The position numbers and the translations under genes are program-made. This document shows, one piece after another, positions 51,869 to 60,541 of a stretch of 64,000 bases of DNA (position 1 is the stretch's first letter; each line of letters begins with the position of its first letter). The stretch covers positions 1-64,000 of the forward strand of contig NZ_CAJYEB010000043.1 of the NCBI RefSeq assembly GCF_913773735.1, given 5' to 3'. Below the pieces are notes generated by a model that made no database searches, had not been told where the DNA came from, and saw only the letters and a list, made by a program, of their open reading frames with translations. Source of the stretch: an uncultured Massilia sp. GTDB lineage: Bacteria; Pseudomonadota; Gammaproteobacteria; Burkholderiales; Burkholderiaceae_D.

Positions 51869-52417
51869 ATGCGGACACCCCATATGATCCTGCTGCTTGC
51901 CGCGGCCCTGTTGTGGGCGGCGGGCCATGCGCGGGCGGCGACGCCCGAAGCGCGCCAGGCGTTCCAGCAGGCGCGCGACGCGGCGGCGGCCAGCTACAAG
52001 GCGGCGCGCGCGCAGTGCGACACGCTGGCCGGCAATCCGAAGGACTTGTGCGTGGCGACGGCCAAGGCGGCGCGCGTGCATGCCCAGGAAGAGGCGCGCG
52101 CCCGCTACGAGGACACGCTGCAGGCCTATACCCGGGCGCGCATGCGCATCGCGGCGGCCGATTACGACCGCGAGAAGGTGCGCTGCGCCGGCTTCACGGG
52201 CAACGACAAGGACGTGTGCCAGGCGCAGGCCAAGGCCGCGCTGGTGGCGGCCCAGGCCGATGCCAAGGCCGACCGCAAGGCGATCCAGGCGCGCAACGAG
52301 GCGCAGGACGACAAGCTGGAGGCGTCGTGGCGCGTGGCCAAGCAGCGCTGCGACGCGTTCGCCGGCGCCGCCAAGGACCAGTGCATGGCGGACGCGAAGT
52401 CGGCATTCGGCAAGTGA
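51869..52417 (+). CDS. Periplasmic Cys-repeat protein (182 aa)
   Basis: The signal peptide ends at HARA-AT (residue about 23). The mature protein is Ala-rich and helical with three repeats of C-x10-C: C50/C61, C106/C117 and C161/C172, each around a (G)x(2)KDxC core (GNPKDLC, GNDKDVC, GAAKDQC). In the periplasm the pairs would form disulfide-locked helical hairpins. I do not recognise the family. AAGGAG lies 10 bp before the ATG at 51869. Confidence 0.75.
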   Translation: MRTPHMILLLAAALLWAAGHARAATPEARQAFQQARDAAAASYKAARAQCDTLAGNPKDLCVATAKAARVHAQEEARARYEDTLQAYTRARMRIAAADYDREKVRCAGFTGNDKDVCQAQAKAALVAAQADAKADRKAIQARNEAQDDKLEASWRVAKQRCDAFAGAAKDQCMADAKSAFGK

Positions 52418-52540
52418 AGGCCGGTCACGCCAGGGTCCATGACGTCATGACCCTGCCATGACCGGCTTCAGCGGGTCCGCCCGCATCCTGCTCATCGGAG
52501 CGTAACCGGCAATACCACCACCAACAACAAGGAGTTCACC

Positions 52541-52855
52541 ATGAACATCACCAAACGTGTCGCTACCGCCATCTTCACCGCCACCGTCGCCTTCACCATC
52601 GTCGGCTGCTCCTCGTCGCCGACCAAGGAAAGCACCGGCGAATACGTCGACGATTCCGTCATCACCGCCAAGGTGAAGGCATCGATCTTCAACGAGCCGA
52701 CCCTGAAGTCGACCGAGATCAATGTCGAGACCTACAAGGGCGACGTCCAGCTGTCGGGCTTCGTGGCCCAGCCGGAAGATGCCAAGAAGGCCGCCGACCT
52801 GGCGCGCGGCGTGAAGGGCGTGACCTCGGTCAAGAACGATATCCGCGTAAAATAA
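52541..52855 (+). CDS. BON-domain lipoprotein (104 aa)
   Basis: A lipobox (TIVGC) precedes one BON domain (VITAKVKASIFNEPTLKSTE, GDVQLSGFVAQPEDAKKA, VKGVTSVKNDIRV). It has the OsmY type of lipid-binding fold. An AAGGAG site precedes the start. It is a paralogue of the gene at 45033-45326. Confidence 0.88.
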   Translation: MNITKRVATAIFTATVAFTIVGCSSSPTKESTGEYVDDSVITAKVKASIFNEPTLKSTEINVETYKGDVQLSGFVAQPEDAKKAADLARGVKGVTSVKNDIRVK

Positions 52856-52882
52856 GCCGGTACCGGCCATGCCGGCAGGGAG

Positions 52883-52984
52883 CCGCAGGGTGGGCATGCG
52901 GGGCCGCGGGCCTCGCATGCACCGTGCCCACCACGAGCCGGCATGATGCACGCAGTCGGTGGGCACGGGGTGCCCACCCCACAG
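52883..52984. repeat. Dispersed palindromic repeat, CGTAGGGTG family, copy 4
   Basis: CGCAGGGTGGGCATGCG to GCATGCACCGTGCCCACC makes the left arm, and GGTGGGCACGGGGTGCCCACC the right. It ends next to the start of the AI-2E-family gene. Confidence 0.6.
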
Positions 52985-53000
52985 GTTGAACAGGTACCAC

Positions 53001-54287
53001 ATGCAGCTCGCCAACTCCGGCTCCCTTGCCACCGACGCCGCCGCGCCTCCGGCCCCGGCCCAGCCTGAATCCGTCGGCACCGCCGCCCGCGAGGCCGGCC
53101 TCGTCGACGCCGCCGGCGCGCCGACCGGCGAAGAGCTGGGCGCCCAGCACGGGCAACTGCGCCTGCCGGTGCACGTCAATGCGCGCGGCCTGACGCTGGC
53201 CGTGATCGCCACCGTCGCTTTCGTATTCGGCCTGCAATGGGCCAAGAATTTCTTCGTGCCGCTATTGCTCGGCATTTTCATCGCCTACACCCTGAGCCCC
53301 GTCGTGCGCTGGCTCGAGCGCTGGCACATCCGCCGCGCCATCGGCGCCACCCTCGTCACCGCCGTGATCCTGGTCGCCATGGCGCTGACCATCCAGCGCG
53401 TGCAGGGCGAGATCTTCAACATCGTCGACGAACTGCCCGCGCTCACGCACAAGGTCACGCGCCTGATCATGCAGGCCTCGGACGGCCAGCCGTCGACGAT
53501 CCAGCGCGTGCAGGCCGCCGCCGCCGAGATCGAGCAGGCCGCCGCCGCCAATGCGAGCGGCGCGCGCCATGCGCCGGCGCGGCGGGCGCCGCCGTCGCTG
53601 TCCGTGCCGGCGTCGCAGCAGACGCCGGGCGCCAGCAATTTCCGCGTCATGGACTGGCTGCTGGCCGGCTCGGTCGGCCTGGCCAGCTTCGTCTCGCAGG
53701 CCACGATGGTCGTGTTCCTCGTGTTCTTCCTGCTGCTGGCCGGCGACACCTTCAAGCGCAAGCTCGTCAAGCTGACCGGGCCGTCGCTGACGCGGAAGAA
53801 GGTCACGGTGCACATCCTCGAGGACATCAACACCTCGATCCAGAACTACATGTTCATGTTGCTGGTCACCAACGCGCTGCTGGCGCTGCTGATGTGGGTG
53901 GCGCTGCGCATGATTGGCCTGGAAAACGCGGGCGCCTGGGCCATCTTCGCCGGCGTGGCCCACGTGATGCCGTATTTCGGCCCCCTGTTGATCACCTCGG
54001 CCACCGGCCTGGTCGCCTTCCTGCAGTTCGAATCGCTGCAGATGGTGATCCTGGTGGCGGGCGCCTCGCTGGCCATCGCCACCCTGGTCGGCATGGTCGT
54101 CACCACCTGGATGACCGGCAAGATCGCCAAGATGAACCCGGCCGCGGTCTTCGTCAGCCTGCTGTTCTGGGGCTGGCTGTGGGGCATGTGGGGGCTGCTG
54201 CTGGGCGTGCCCGTCGTCGTCGTGATCAAGGTCGTGGCCGAGCGCGTCGAAGGCATGGAAGTCGTCGCCGAACTGCTGGGCGAATGA
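53001..54287 (+). CDS. AI-2E-family transporter (TqsA/PerM-like)
   Basis: A 428-residue inner-membrane protein. An N-terminal cytosolic tail (about 1-58) precedes hydrophobic helices, then a helical insert (about 130-195), and five more helices including VAHVMPYFGPLLITSATGLVA and LLFWGWLWGMWGLLLGVPVV. These are features of the AI-2E exporter superfamily. The substrate is not known for most members. The ATG at 53001 was chosen because the upstream in-frame ATG lies in a repeat. Confidence 0.87.
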   Translation: MQLANSGSLATDAAAPPAPAQPESVGTAAREAGLVDAAGAPTGEELGAQHGQLRLPVHVNARGLTLAVIATVAFVFGLQWAKNFFVPLLLGIFIAYTLSPVVRWLERWHIRRAIGATLVTAVILVAMALTIQRVQGEIFNIVDELPALTHKVTRLIMQASDGQPSTIQRVQAAAAEIEQAAAANASGARHAPARRAPPSLSVPASQQTPGASNFRVMDWLLAGSVGLASFVSQATMVVFLVFFLLLAGDTFKRKLVKLTGPSLTRKKVTVHILEDINTSIQNYMFMLLVTNALLALLMWVALRMIGLENAGAWAIFAGVAHVMPYFGPLLITSATGLVAFLQFESLQMVILVAGASLAIATLVGMVVTTWMTGKIAKMNPAAVFVSLLFWGWLWGMWGLLLGVPVVVVIKVVAERVEGMEVVAELLGE

Positions 54288-54579
54288 TGCCGTGGCACGG
54301 GACGGCCAGGCCGGTCGTGGTGGAGCGCATCCCGGGGGCGTGACGCCGCCGCGGAAGGCGTCCCGGCCTGGCGCCGGGAGACGGTCCTGCCGCGAACGCA
54401 CCTGCCGCCGCGCGCCGGCGCATCCGCTTTCCGCATGCGGCACGAGCTACGGCGACGATGCGCCATACCCCATGCCATACCCCATGCCGCGTCCCGGGCC
54501 GGGATGACGCGGGGGGAAGGGCGCCGACGGCGCCGCGCGACGGCCCCGCGGCGCCGTCGCGCAAGCGCTTCCCGCTGGC

Positions 54580-55509
54580 TTACCTGGACGGGGCGCGGGC
54601 GCCGGCGCTGCCGCCGCGTCCGCTGGTATCCGGCACGTCCTTCTTGCGCAGGCTGCCCAGCTGGATGGCGTACTGGCGCGCGAACTCGGCGCCCAGGAAG
54701 AAGATCTGCGCCGAATAATAGACCCACAGCAGCAGGGCGATCAGCGATCCGGCGGCGCCGAAACTGCTGGTGGTGCTGCTGTTGCCGATGTACAGGCCGA
54801 TCGCGAACTTACCCAGCGTGAACATGACGGCCGTGCCCAGCGCGCCGATGGTGACGTCGTGCCAGGACAGCTTGATCCGCGGCAGCAGCTTGTAGATCAC
54901 GCCGAACAGCACGGCGATCACGAGGAAGCCGAAGCCGGAAGCGACCCAGCCGAGCACCACGGTGGCCGATTGCCAGATCCCGCCGAAGAACTTTTCCACG
55001 AACGACAGCGCGGCCGAGACCACGAGCGAGGTCATCAGTAGCAGCGCGAGCGTGAGGATCAGGCCGAAGGAGAGCAGGCGCGTGCGCACCGTGTCCCACC
55101 AGCTGGCGTTCGGCGGCGGCGGCACGCCCCAGATCTCGTCGAGGCTGTCCTTGAGTTCGGAAAAGGCGCTGGTCGCGCCGACCACCAGCAGCACCGAGGC
55201 GATGATGGTGGCGAGCTTGCCGCTTTCCTGGTCGCGCGCCCCGGCCAGGATCGCCTGGATCGTTTCCGCGCCCTGCGGGCCGACCAGGCCGCGCAATTCG
55301 TGGATCAGCTGGCCCTGCGCGGCTTCCTGGCCGTAGAAGAAGCCGGCGATCGCGATCACCAGCACCAGGATCGGCGCCAGCGAGAACAGCGAATAATACG
55401 CCAGGGCCGCGCCCTTGCTGGCGGCCCGGTGGTCCATCCATTCGGAGACGGCGCAGCGCATCACGTGGACGAGCTGGCGCGAGAAAGGTACCCAGTTTTG
55501 TACTGCCAT
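54580..55509 (-). CDS. YihY/BrkB-family membrane protein
   Basis: A 309-residue protein with about six hydrophobic helices. Conserved parts include DHRAASKGAALAYYSLFSLAPIL at about 23-45 and LIALLLWVYYSAQIFFLGAEFAR near the C-terminus. The family was once called RNase BN, wrongly. It is probably a transporter or envelope protein. A terminator with a TTCG loop lies 16 bp upstream, ending the ompA gene. Confidence 0.87.
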   Translation of the reverse strand: MAVQNWVPFSRQLVHVMRCAVSEWMDHRAASKGAALAYYSLFSLAPILVLVIAIAGFFYGQEAAQGQLIHELRGLVGPQGAETIQAILAGARDQESGKLATIIASVLLVVGATSAFSELKDSLDEIWGVPPPPNASWWDTVRTRLLSFGLILTLALLLMTSLVVSAALSFVEKFFGGIWQSATVVLGWVASGFGFLVIAVLFGVIYKLLPRIKLSWHDVTIGALGTAVMFTLGKFAIGLYIGNSSTTSSFGAAGSLIALLLWVYYSAQIFFLGAEFARQYAIQLGSLRKKDVPDTSGRGGSAGARAPSR

Positions 55510-55525
55510 CGCGTGTTCTCCGTAG

Positions 55526-55554
55526 AAAAAAACAACGCGCCCGAAGGCGCGTTG
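55526..55554 (-). terminator. Rho-independent terminator of ompA with TTCG tetraloop
   Basis: On the - strand CAACGCGCC-TTCG-GGCGCGTTG is a perfect nine-pair stem with a UUCG loop, followed by seven T. It lies 58 bp beyond the stop at 55613. Confidence 0.85.
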
Positions 55555-55612
55555 GATCGGAGCGCCCGGTCGGGGGCGCTCGACAGGTCCATGTGATGGA
55601 CCGGCATGAACC

Positions 55613-56653
55613 TTACTGCACGCGGCGTTCGATGGTGATCTGCTCGACCTCGACGCGGCGGTTCGGTGCCAGGCACTCGATCAGTTCCGATTTCTTCTTC
55701 TGGTTGCAATCGGTGACGACCGGGTTTTCCTCGCCACGGCCGACGGCCTTCAGGCGGCTGCCGTCGATGCCCTTGCTGATCAGGTAGTCACGCACGGCGT
55801 TGGCACGGCGCTCCGATAGCTTCTGGTTGTACTTCTCCGAGCCCAGGCGGTCGGTGTAGCCGGTGATCGTGATGTCGCTGATCGAGGTGTCGGCGTTCAG
55901 CGCGGCGGCGATCTCGTCCAGCTTCGGTGCCGGCATGACCAGCTCGGCCTTGTCGAACGCGAACATCTTGGTCGCTTCCAGGGTCACTTTCTCGAAGCGT
56001 GCCGGCGGCGGCGGCGGCGGCGCGACCGGTGCCGGTGCCGGCGGCGGGGTCTCGACGACCGGGGCCGGTGCCGGGGCCGGAGCCGGGCGCGGCGGCGGGT
56101 TGAACGCGTAGTTCAGGCTCAGCGAGACGTACTTGTTCAGCGACTTGTCGAAGCCGAACTGGTCGTCGTCGCGGATCCAGCCCTTGACGGCGCGGGCGTC
56201 GGCCTGCAGCGACCACTGGTCGTTGATGCCTACCTGGAAGCCCAGGCCGGCGGTGGCGTACGGCGACCAGCCTTTCTGGATGCCCAGGCCCGGACGGCCC
56301 ATGCGGTCACGCTGGCCACCGACGCCGACCAGCAGGAACGGACGGAAGTTCTTACGCGACAGCATCAGCAAGGCATCCGCGCCAACCAGCGTCTGGCGGT
56401 AGTCGAAGCCGTTTTCCTCGGCGCGTGCATGGGTGGCGCCGATCTGGATGTCCCACAGCGGGTGGACAGCCTTACCGAACTTCAACCCGCCGCCCCAGTC
56501 CTTCTTGTCGGTGCCGAAGTCCGCGTCCGGCTTGATGCCGACGACGGTCGGCATCACGTACCAGGACGGGTTGATGACTTCTTCTTGCGCCATTGCCGAA
56601 GCGGCGGAGCACAGGATGGCGGCAGCCAGGGCGATCTTCTTCGTATTATTCAC
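55613..56653 (-). CDS. ompA: OmpA-family outer membrane protein (beta-barrel plus OmpA domain)
   Basis: A 346-residue porin-like protein. Signal peptide (ILCSAASAMA-QE) precedes an eight-strand barrel (about 25-190) with YVSLSLNYAFNPP as the last strand. A Pro/Ala hinge (PPPRPAPAPAPAPVVETPPP) connects to a C-terminal OmpA domain (MFAFDKAELVMPAPKLDE, TDRLGSEKYNQKLSERRA, NRRVEVEQI). An extra Cys pair (DCNQKKKSELIEC) is seen in the C-terminal domain, as in several beta-proteobacterial OmpA proteins. It ends at a strong terminator and is probably highly expressed. Confidence 0.92.
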   Translation of the reverse strand: MNNTKKIALAAAILCSAASAMAQEEVINPSWYVMPTVVGIKPDADFGTDKKDWGGGLKFGKAVHPLWDIQIGATHARAEENGFDYRQTLVGADALLMLSRKNFRPFLLVGVGGQRDRMGRPGLGIQKGWSPYATAGLGFQVGINDQWSLQADARAVKGWIRDDDQFGFDKSLNKYVSLSLNYAFNPPPRPAPAPAPAPVVETPPPAPAPVAPPPPPPARFEKVTLEATKMFAFDKAELVMPAPKLDEIAAALNADTSISDITITGYTDRLGSEKYNQKLSERRANAVRDYLISKGIDGSRLKAVGRGEENPVVTDCNQKKKSELIECLAPNRRVEVEQITIERRVQ

Positions 56654-57334
56654 AGGTAACTCCCATAAGTTGTAAAGGTACTTGACATCGCATGCCTTGC
56701 AGTGATGTTGATGACAAGCTTACAAGCCGGCAATTCTTTAGGTCAGTGCGCTAGCGCACCTAAGCGCCGATTGTTGTGGCGATCTTACAACGTAGTCATT
56801 TATGTCACGGTTGCCGAGTGTTTCTGAATGTTACGAACTGCGTCATACGTCGTGCCATCGTCAGCCAACGTCGCGCAGCCCCGGCACATGCCGATGACAG
56901 GGAAACCATGCATATACGCCATCCGCGGCCGTCATGGCGGCGTCATACGGACCGCCCTCCATGTCATATCGCTCCTCCGGCCCTCTCCGCCATGTCATGA
57001 AAGCCATGTTGCAGCGTTGCAAATATGCAACATCAACATGATTTGCACATTCATTGGATGACGGTCGAGGTGTCGAGTTCAATTTCTGGCACTGATCAAA
57101 CGCATGTTCCTGGACGCCTTTTGGCGGCCTCGTCTTTAACCGGCATCAAGGCGCGCTGCCAAAAAATTACTTTTGGAAATTTTTAGAAATGTTGGATGGC
57201 GCACAGACCGGGCATGGTAGGGCAGGCAATCTTGTAACCAGTTAAGCGGAACCGACGTGTTGTCAGCAGGTCATACGACACATGCCGGTCCCGGGCCTCA
57301 CCAGAACACAGTCTTTTATACGGAGCAGACCAAT
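56654..57334. other. Long intergenic region upstream of ompA
   Basis: These 680 bp are AT-richer than the coding DNA and carry no convincing gene. They hold the ompA promoter side, a perfect 14-bp palindrome GTGCGCTAGCGCAC (56746-56759), and the promoter side of the gene at 57335. A short-frame protein on either strand is not supported by a ribosome site. Confidence 0.4.
56746..56759. promoter_or_regulatory. Perfect palindrome GTGCGCTAGCGCAC
   Basis: A perfect 14-bp dyad with flanking AGGT/ACCT words. It lies 93 bp upstream of the ompA start and could be an operator or a small hairpin. No known regulator is assigned. Confidence 0.35.
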
Positions 57335-57949
57335 ATGCATGCAGCGACTCACCACAATGCGGTGCAAGGCGACCTCAACGCAGTGCACACTTCCAGCAAT
57401 TCTGCACTGATCGAACGTGTCCCGCCGCAACCGACCGAGCGCGCCCCGATTTCGCTGGCGCCGATCGAACGCGTGCGGTCGACTTCGGCCACCCAGCGCC
57501 GCATCGAGAACATGCAGAAGCTGATTGGCGAGCTGCAAACGCACGAGATGCTGGCCGACGAAATCGCCTGGTTCCTGAAATTCTCGCCGTCGGGCGCCCG
57601 TAAATACATCCGCGACCTGCGCGAAGCCGGCGTGATCGAACTGGCACGCTACATCGAGGGCACCGCCACCTACCTGGGCAAGGCCGTCTACCGTATCTCC
57701 CCGGATCCGGACCGCGTCAAGGCCTTCCTGGGCGCCATCTGCCAGCCGAAGCGCGAAGGCGCCGCGCCGCGCAAGGAACGTCCGGGCCTGCGCGAGCAGA
57801 GCATGGCCGGCACCGGCCGCCACTTCCACATCCTGGCCGACGACACCCACTACGCGATCCGCGTGAACCGCAGCCCGGTCGCCCGCGATCCGCTGGTCGC
57901 CGCGCTGTTCGGCCCGGCGCCGAACCAGGTCGCCAAGGAACGCGCCTGA
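57335..57949 (+). CDS. Hypothetical protein with winged-helix-like segment (204 aa)
   Basis: I chose ATG at 57335 (GGAG nine bases upstream) over 57257. The N-terminal 70 residues are low-complexity. The middle, RIENMQKLIGELQTHEMLAD followed by SPSGARKYIRDLREAGVIEL (about 80-135), looks like a winged helix-turn-helix. The C-terminal tail has GTGRHFHILADDTHYAIRVN. The family is unknown to me; a transcription regulator seems likely. Confidence 0.65.
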   Translation: MHAATHHNAVQGDLNAVHTSSNSALIERVPPQPTERAPISLAPIERVRSTSATQRRIENMQKLIGELQTHEMLADEIAWFLKFSPSGARKYIRDLREAGVIELARYIEGTATYLGKAVYRISPDPDRVKAFLGAICQPKREGAAPRKERPGLREQSMAGTGRHFHILADDTHYAIRVNRSPVARDPLVAALFGPAPNQVAKERA

Positions 57950-57992
57950 TTCCGGATCCCGCATGCCGGGCGGCCCCGGCCGCACCGCGAAG

Positions 57993-58026
57993 ACGCCACC
58001 CGCCATCGGCCGGTGGCGTTTTTTTA
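57993..58026 (+). terminator. Rho-independent terminator
   Basis: ACGCCACC pairs with GGTGGCGT around an 11-base loop, followed by TTTTTTT. It lies 44 bp after the stop of the gene at 57335. Confidence 0.75.
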
Positions 58027-58111
58027 TTGCTTGCCAATTGAAAAGGCGGCAAGAGTTCCCATATGCCCGCTCAGGCGGCGCCCTTGCCGCCACGACCAAC
58101 GAGGAGAATCC

Positions 58112-58876
58112 ATGCTGCCGAATGCCGAATCACTGGAAGGAAAACGCGTCCCCGACGTGACGTTCAAGGCGCGTCCCAACGACCAATGGCGCGACATTAC
58201 GACCGATGAGCTGTTCAAGGGCAAGACCGTCGTCGTGTTCGCCCTGCCGGGCGCGTACACGCCGACCTGTTCGTCGGCGCACCTGCCGCGCTACAACGAG
58301 CTGGCGCCGGTGCTGCGCGAGAACGGCGTCGACGACATCGTCTGCATCTCGGTCAACGACGCCTTCGTCATGAATTCCTGGCAGGGCGGCCAGGAAGCCG
58401 GCAACATCACCATGATCCCGGACGGGAACGGCGACTTCAGCGAAGGCATGGGCCTGCTGGTCGACAAGCGCGACCTGGGCTTCGGCAAGCGTTCCTGGCG
58501 CTACTCGATGCTGGTCAAGGATGGCGTCATCGACAAGATCTTCATCGAGGAAGACAAGGAAGGCGATCCGTTCGAGGTGTCCGACGCCGATACCATGCTG
58601 CGCTACATCAATCCGCAGGCCGAACCGCGCGAGCCGGTCGTCATCTTTTCCAAGCCAGGCTGCCCGCACTGCGCGCGCGCCAAGGCCGTGCTCAAGGCCA
58701 ATGGCGTCGTCTTCACCGATCTCTCCCAGGACGCCACCATCAACACCAGCGTCCTGCGCGCTGTCTCCGGGGAAATGACCTGGCCGCAGGTGTTCATCGG
58801 CGGCCGCCTGGTCGGCAATGCCGATGCCGTCGAAGCCCACTTCGCGCCGAAGGCCGCCGCGGCGCCGGCCGCCTGA
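58112..58876 (+). CDS. Peroxiredoxin-glutaredoxin fusion (Prx5/Grx hybrid)
   Basis: A thiol peroxidase of 254 residues. The N-terminal Prx5-type domain carries PGAYTPTCSS with peroxidatic C53. The C-terminal glutaredoxin domain has C184-P-H-C187, TWPQVFI, and GGRLVGNADAV. The glutaredoxin part reduces the peroxidase using glutathione, so one chain runs the whole cycle. This fusion is known in several Gram-negatives. The ATG at 58112 has GAGGAG upstream. Confidence 0.92.
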   Translation: MLPNAESLEGKRVPDVTFKARPNDQWRDITTDELFKGKTVVVFALPGAYTPTCSSAHLPRYNELAPVLRENGVDDIVCISVNDAFVMNSWQGGQEAGNITMIPDGNGDFSEGMGLLVDKRDLGFGKRSWRYSMLVKDGVIDKIFIEEDKEGDPFEVSDADTMLRYINPQAEPREPVVIFSKPGCPHCARAKAVLKANGVVFTDLSQDATINTSVLRAVSGEMTWPQVFIGGRLVGNADAVEAHFAPKAAAAPAA

Positions 58877-58889
58877 CCGGGGAGGCACG

Positions 58890-59756
58890 ATGGAAGCCGC
58901 ACTGGCCTGCGCCGTCGTCGCCGGGGCGCTGCTGCTGGCCTGGCAGGTCCCGCGCTGGCGCCTGCGCCGCGTGCTGGCCCGGCCCCTGAGTCCGGTGCAA
59001 CTGGGCTGGATCGAGCGCAACGTCGACCAGTACCGGGGCATGCCGCCGGACCTCCAGCAGCAGTTGCAGCGCCTGACCAAGCAGTTCCTGCACGAAAAGA
59101 CCTTCGTCGGCTGCGCGGGGCTGGGGGTGACCGAGGAGATGCGCGTGACGATCGCGGCCCAGGCCTGCCTGTTGCTGCTGAACCGTCCCATGCGCGTCTA
59201 TCCGGGCCTGCATGCGGTGCTCGTGTACCCCGGCGCCTTCCTGGTGCCGCGCAAGGAGGCCGACGAGGCCGGCGTCGTCACCGAGACGCGCCAGGACCTG
59301 CTGGGCGAATCCTGGGGCGACGGCCGCGTGATCCTGTCCTGGGAACACGTGCGCCGCGCCGGCCTGGCGCCCGAGGGCACGCACAACGTCGTGCTGCACG
59401 AGTTCGCGCACCAGCTCGACAGCGAATCGGGCAGCAACAACGGCGCGCCCATCCTCGGCAGCGCCGAACGCTACCGCAGCTGGTCGGAGACGCTGGGCCG
59501 CGACTTCGCGCTGCTGCGGCGCGACACCATCTGGGGCTACCGCGACGTGCTGGACCCGTACGGCGCCACCAACCCCGCGGAATTCTTCGCCGTCGCCACC
59601 GAGACCTTCTTCGAGCAGCCGCACGCGCTGGCGGCCGGCCACCCGGCGCTGTACGCCGAGTTCCAGGCCTATTTCCGGGTCGACCCGCGCGCCTGGTTCG
59701 CGGCGCCGGTAGTGGAGCCGGGGCCGGCGACGGTGGACTACGGGCAGTGGCGCTAG
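58890..59756 (+). CDS. MtfA-type M90 zinc metallopeptidase
   Basis: A 288-residue peptidase. An N-terminal hydrophobic segment (ALACAVVAGALLLAW) may anchor it, unlike the soluble E. coli MtfA. The zinc motif is LHEFAHQLDSESG with HExxH, and the glycine-rich turn follows. MtfA in E. coli acts on the glucose regulator Mlc. The ATG at 58890 has GGGGAGG upstream. It is 13 bp after the Prx-Grx gene and likely co-transcribed. Confidence 0.85.
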   Translation: MEAALACAVVAGALLLAWQVPRWRLRRVLARPLSPVQLGWIERNVDQYRGMPPDLQQQLQRLTKQFLHEKTFVGCAGLGVTEEMRVTIAAQACLLLLNRPMRVYPGLHAVLVYPGAFLVPRKEADEAGVVTETRQDLLGESWGDGRVILSWEHVRRAGLAPEGTHNVVLHEFAHQLDSESGSNNGAPILGSAERYRSWSETLGRDFALLRRDTIWGYRDVLDPYGATNPAEFFAVATETFFEQPHALAAGHPALYAEFQAYFRVDPRAWFAAPVVEPGPATVDYGQWR

Positions 59757-59889
59757 GCGCCTGGCCGGCACGCATGGCACGCCCGGCGGCGCCCGCCGGG
59801 CCGCTGCCGCTGGGCTGCGTGCGCTCTCGTACAGACCTTGCGGCCGCGCGGGCGCATGCTGGGCCTCATCGAATGCAGAGGAGTCGGCC

Positions 59890-60444
59890 ATGTCCACCAT
59901 CATCGCAGGACACTTCCAGCTTCAGGACGACGTCGACCAGGCGCGCCGCGCACTGGCCGACGCGGGTTTCCAGAGCGAACGCATCAGCGGTTTCTACCTG
60001 AGCCAGCCGGGCCAGCACGACATGACGCCCATCGGCGGCGACCACATCACGTCACCGGGCGCCAAGGAGTCGCCCGAAGGCGTGGCGCAGGGCGTCGGCG
60101 CCGGTGCCGCCATCGGCGCGGTGGCGGGCGCGGCCACGGCGCCGCTCACCGGGCCGATCGGCCCCGTGGTGGGCGGCCTGGTCGGCGCCCACGTCGGTTC
60201 GCTGTTCAGCTTCACCAAGATGAAGGACGCCGGCGAGCGGGAGGAGGGCGGCCGCGCCCCCGTCGAGAACCGCCATGCCGGCATGCTGGTGGCCGTCGCC
60301 TTCGACGATCCGGCCCAGGAGCACCGCGCGGTCGAGGTATTGCGCGGCCTGGGCGCCACCCAGCTCGAGCGGGCGCAGGGCAATATCGTCGACGGCGACT
60401 GGGCCGACTTCGATCCGGCCAGCGTCCCCGACATCATCCGCTGA
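59890..60444 (+). CDS. Glycine-zipper stress protein (184 aa)
   Basis: The N-terminal part (residues about 1-60) is of the general-stress type (AGHFQLQDDVDQARRALAD). A glycine-zipper membrane segment follows (GAGAAIGAVAGAATAP, PVVGGLVGAHVG), then a polar C-terminus with an alpha/beta repeat (GMLVAVAFDDPAQEHRAVEV). It is not a lipoprotein. The role is unknown; the family appears in stress-response lists. Confidence 0.72.
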   Translation: MSTIIAGHFQLQDDVDQARRALADAGFQSERISGFYLSQPGQHDMTPIGGDHITSPGAKESPEGVAQGVGAGAAIGAVAGAATAPLTGPIGPVVGGLVGAHVGSLFSFTKMKDAGEREEGGRAPVENRHAGMLVAVAFDDPAQEHRAVEVLRGLGATQLERAQGNIVDGDWADFDPASVPDIIR

Positions 60445-60483
60445 GGGTAGCGGGTGGACATTTTGTCGCACCGCAGCAAAAAT

Positions 60484-60514
60484 TTGTTTTATGGCAAAAA
60501 TGCGGTGATATGAT
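60484..60514 (+). promoter_or_regulatory. Possible sigma-70-type promoter of the pta operon
   Basis: TTGTTT and TATGAT lie 19 bp apart, ending 27 bp before the start at 60542. The spacing is longer than the ideal 17. This is a weak prediction. Confidence 0.35.
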
Positions 60515-60541
60515 GGGCTCGCGTCAATCAGCGGAGTCCAC

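Noticed and set aside
54288..54579. A gene between the AI-2E and BrkB genes
   Set aside because: The frames here are Arg/Pro-rich shadows without ribosome sites or recognisable domains.
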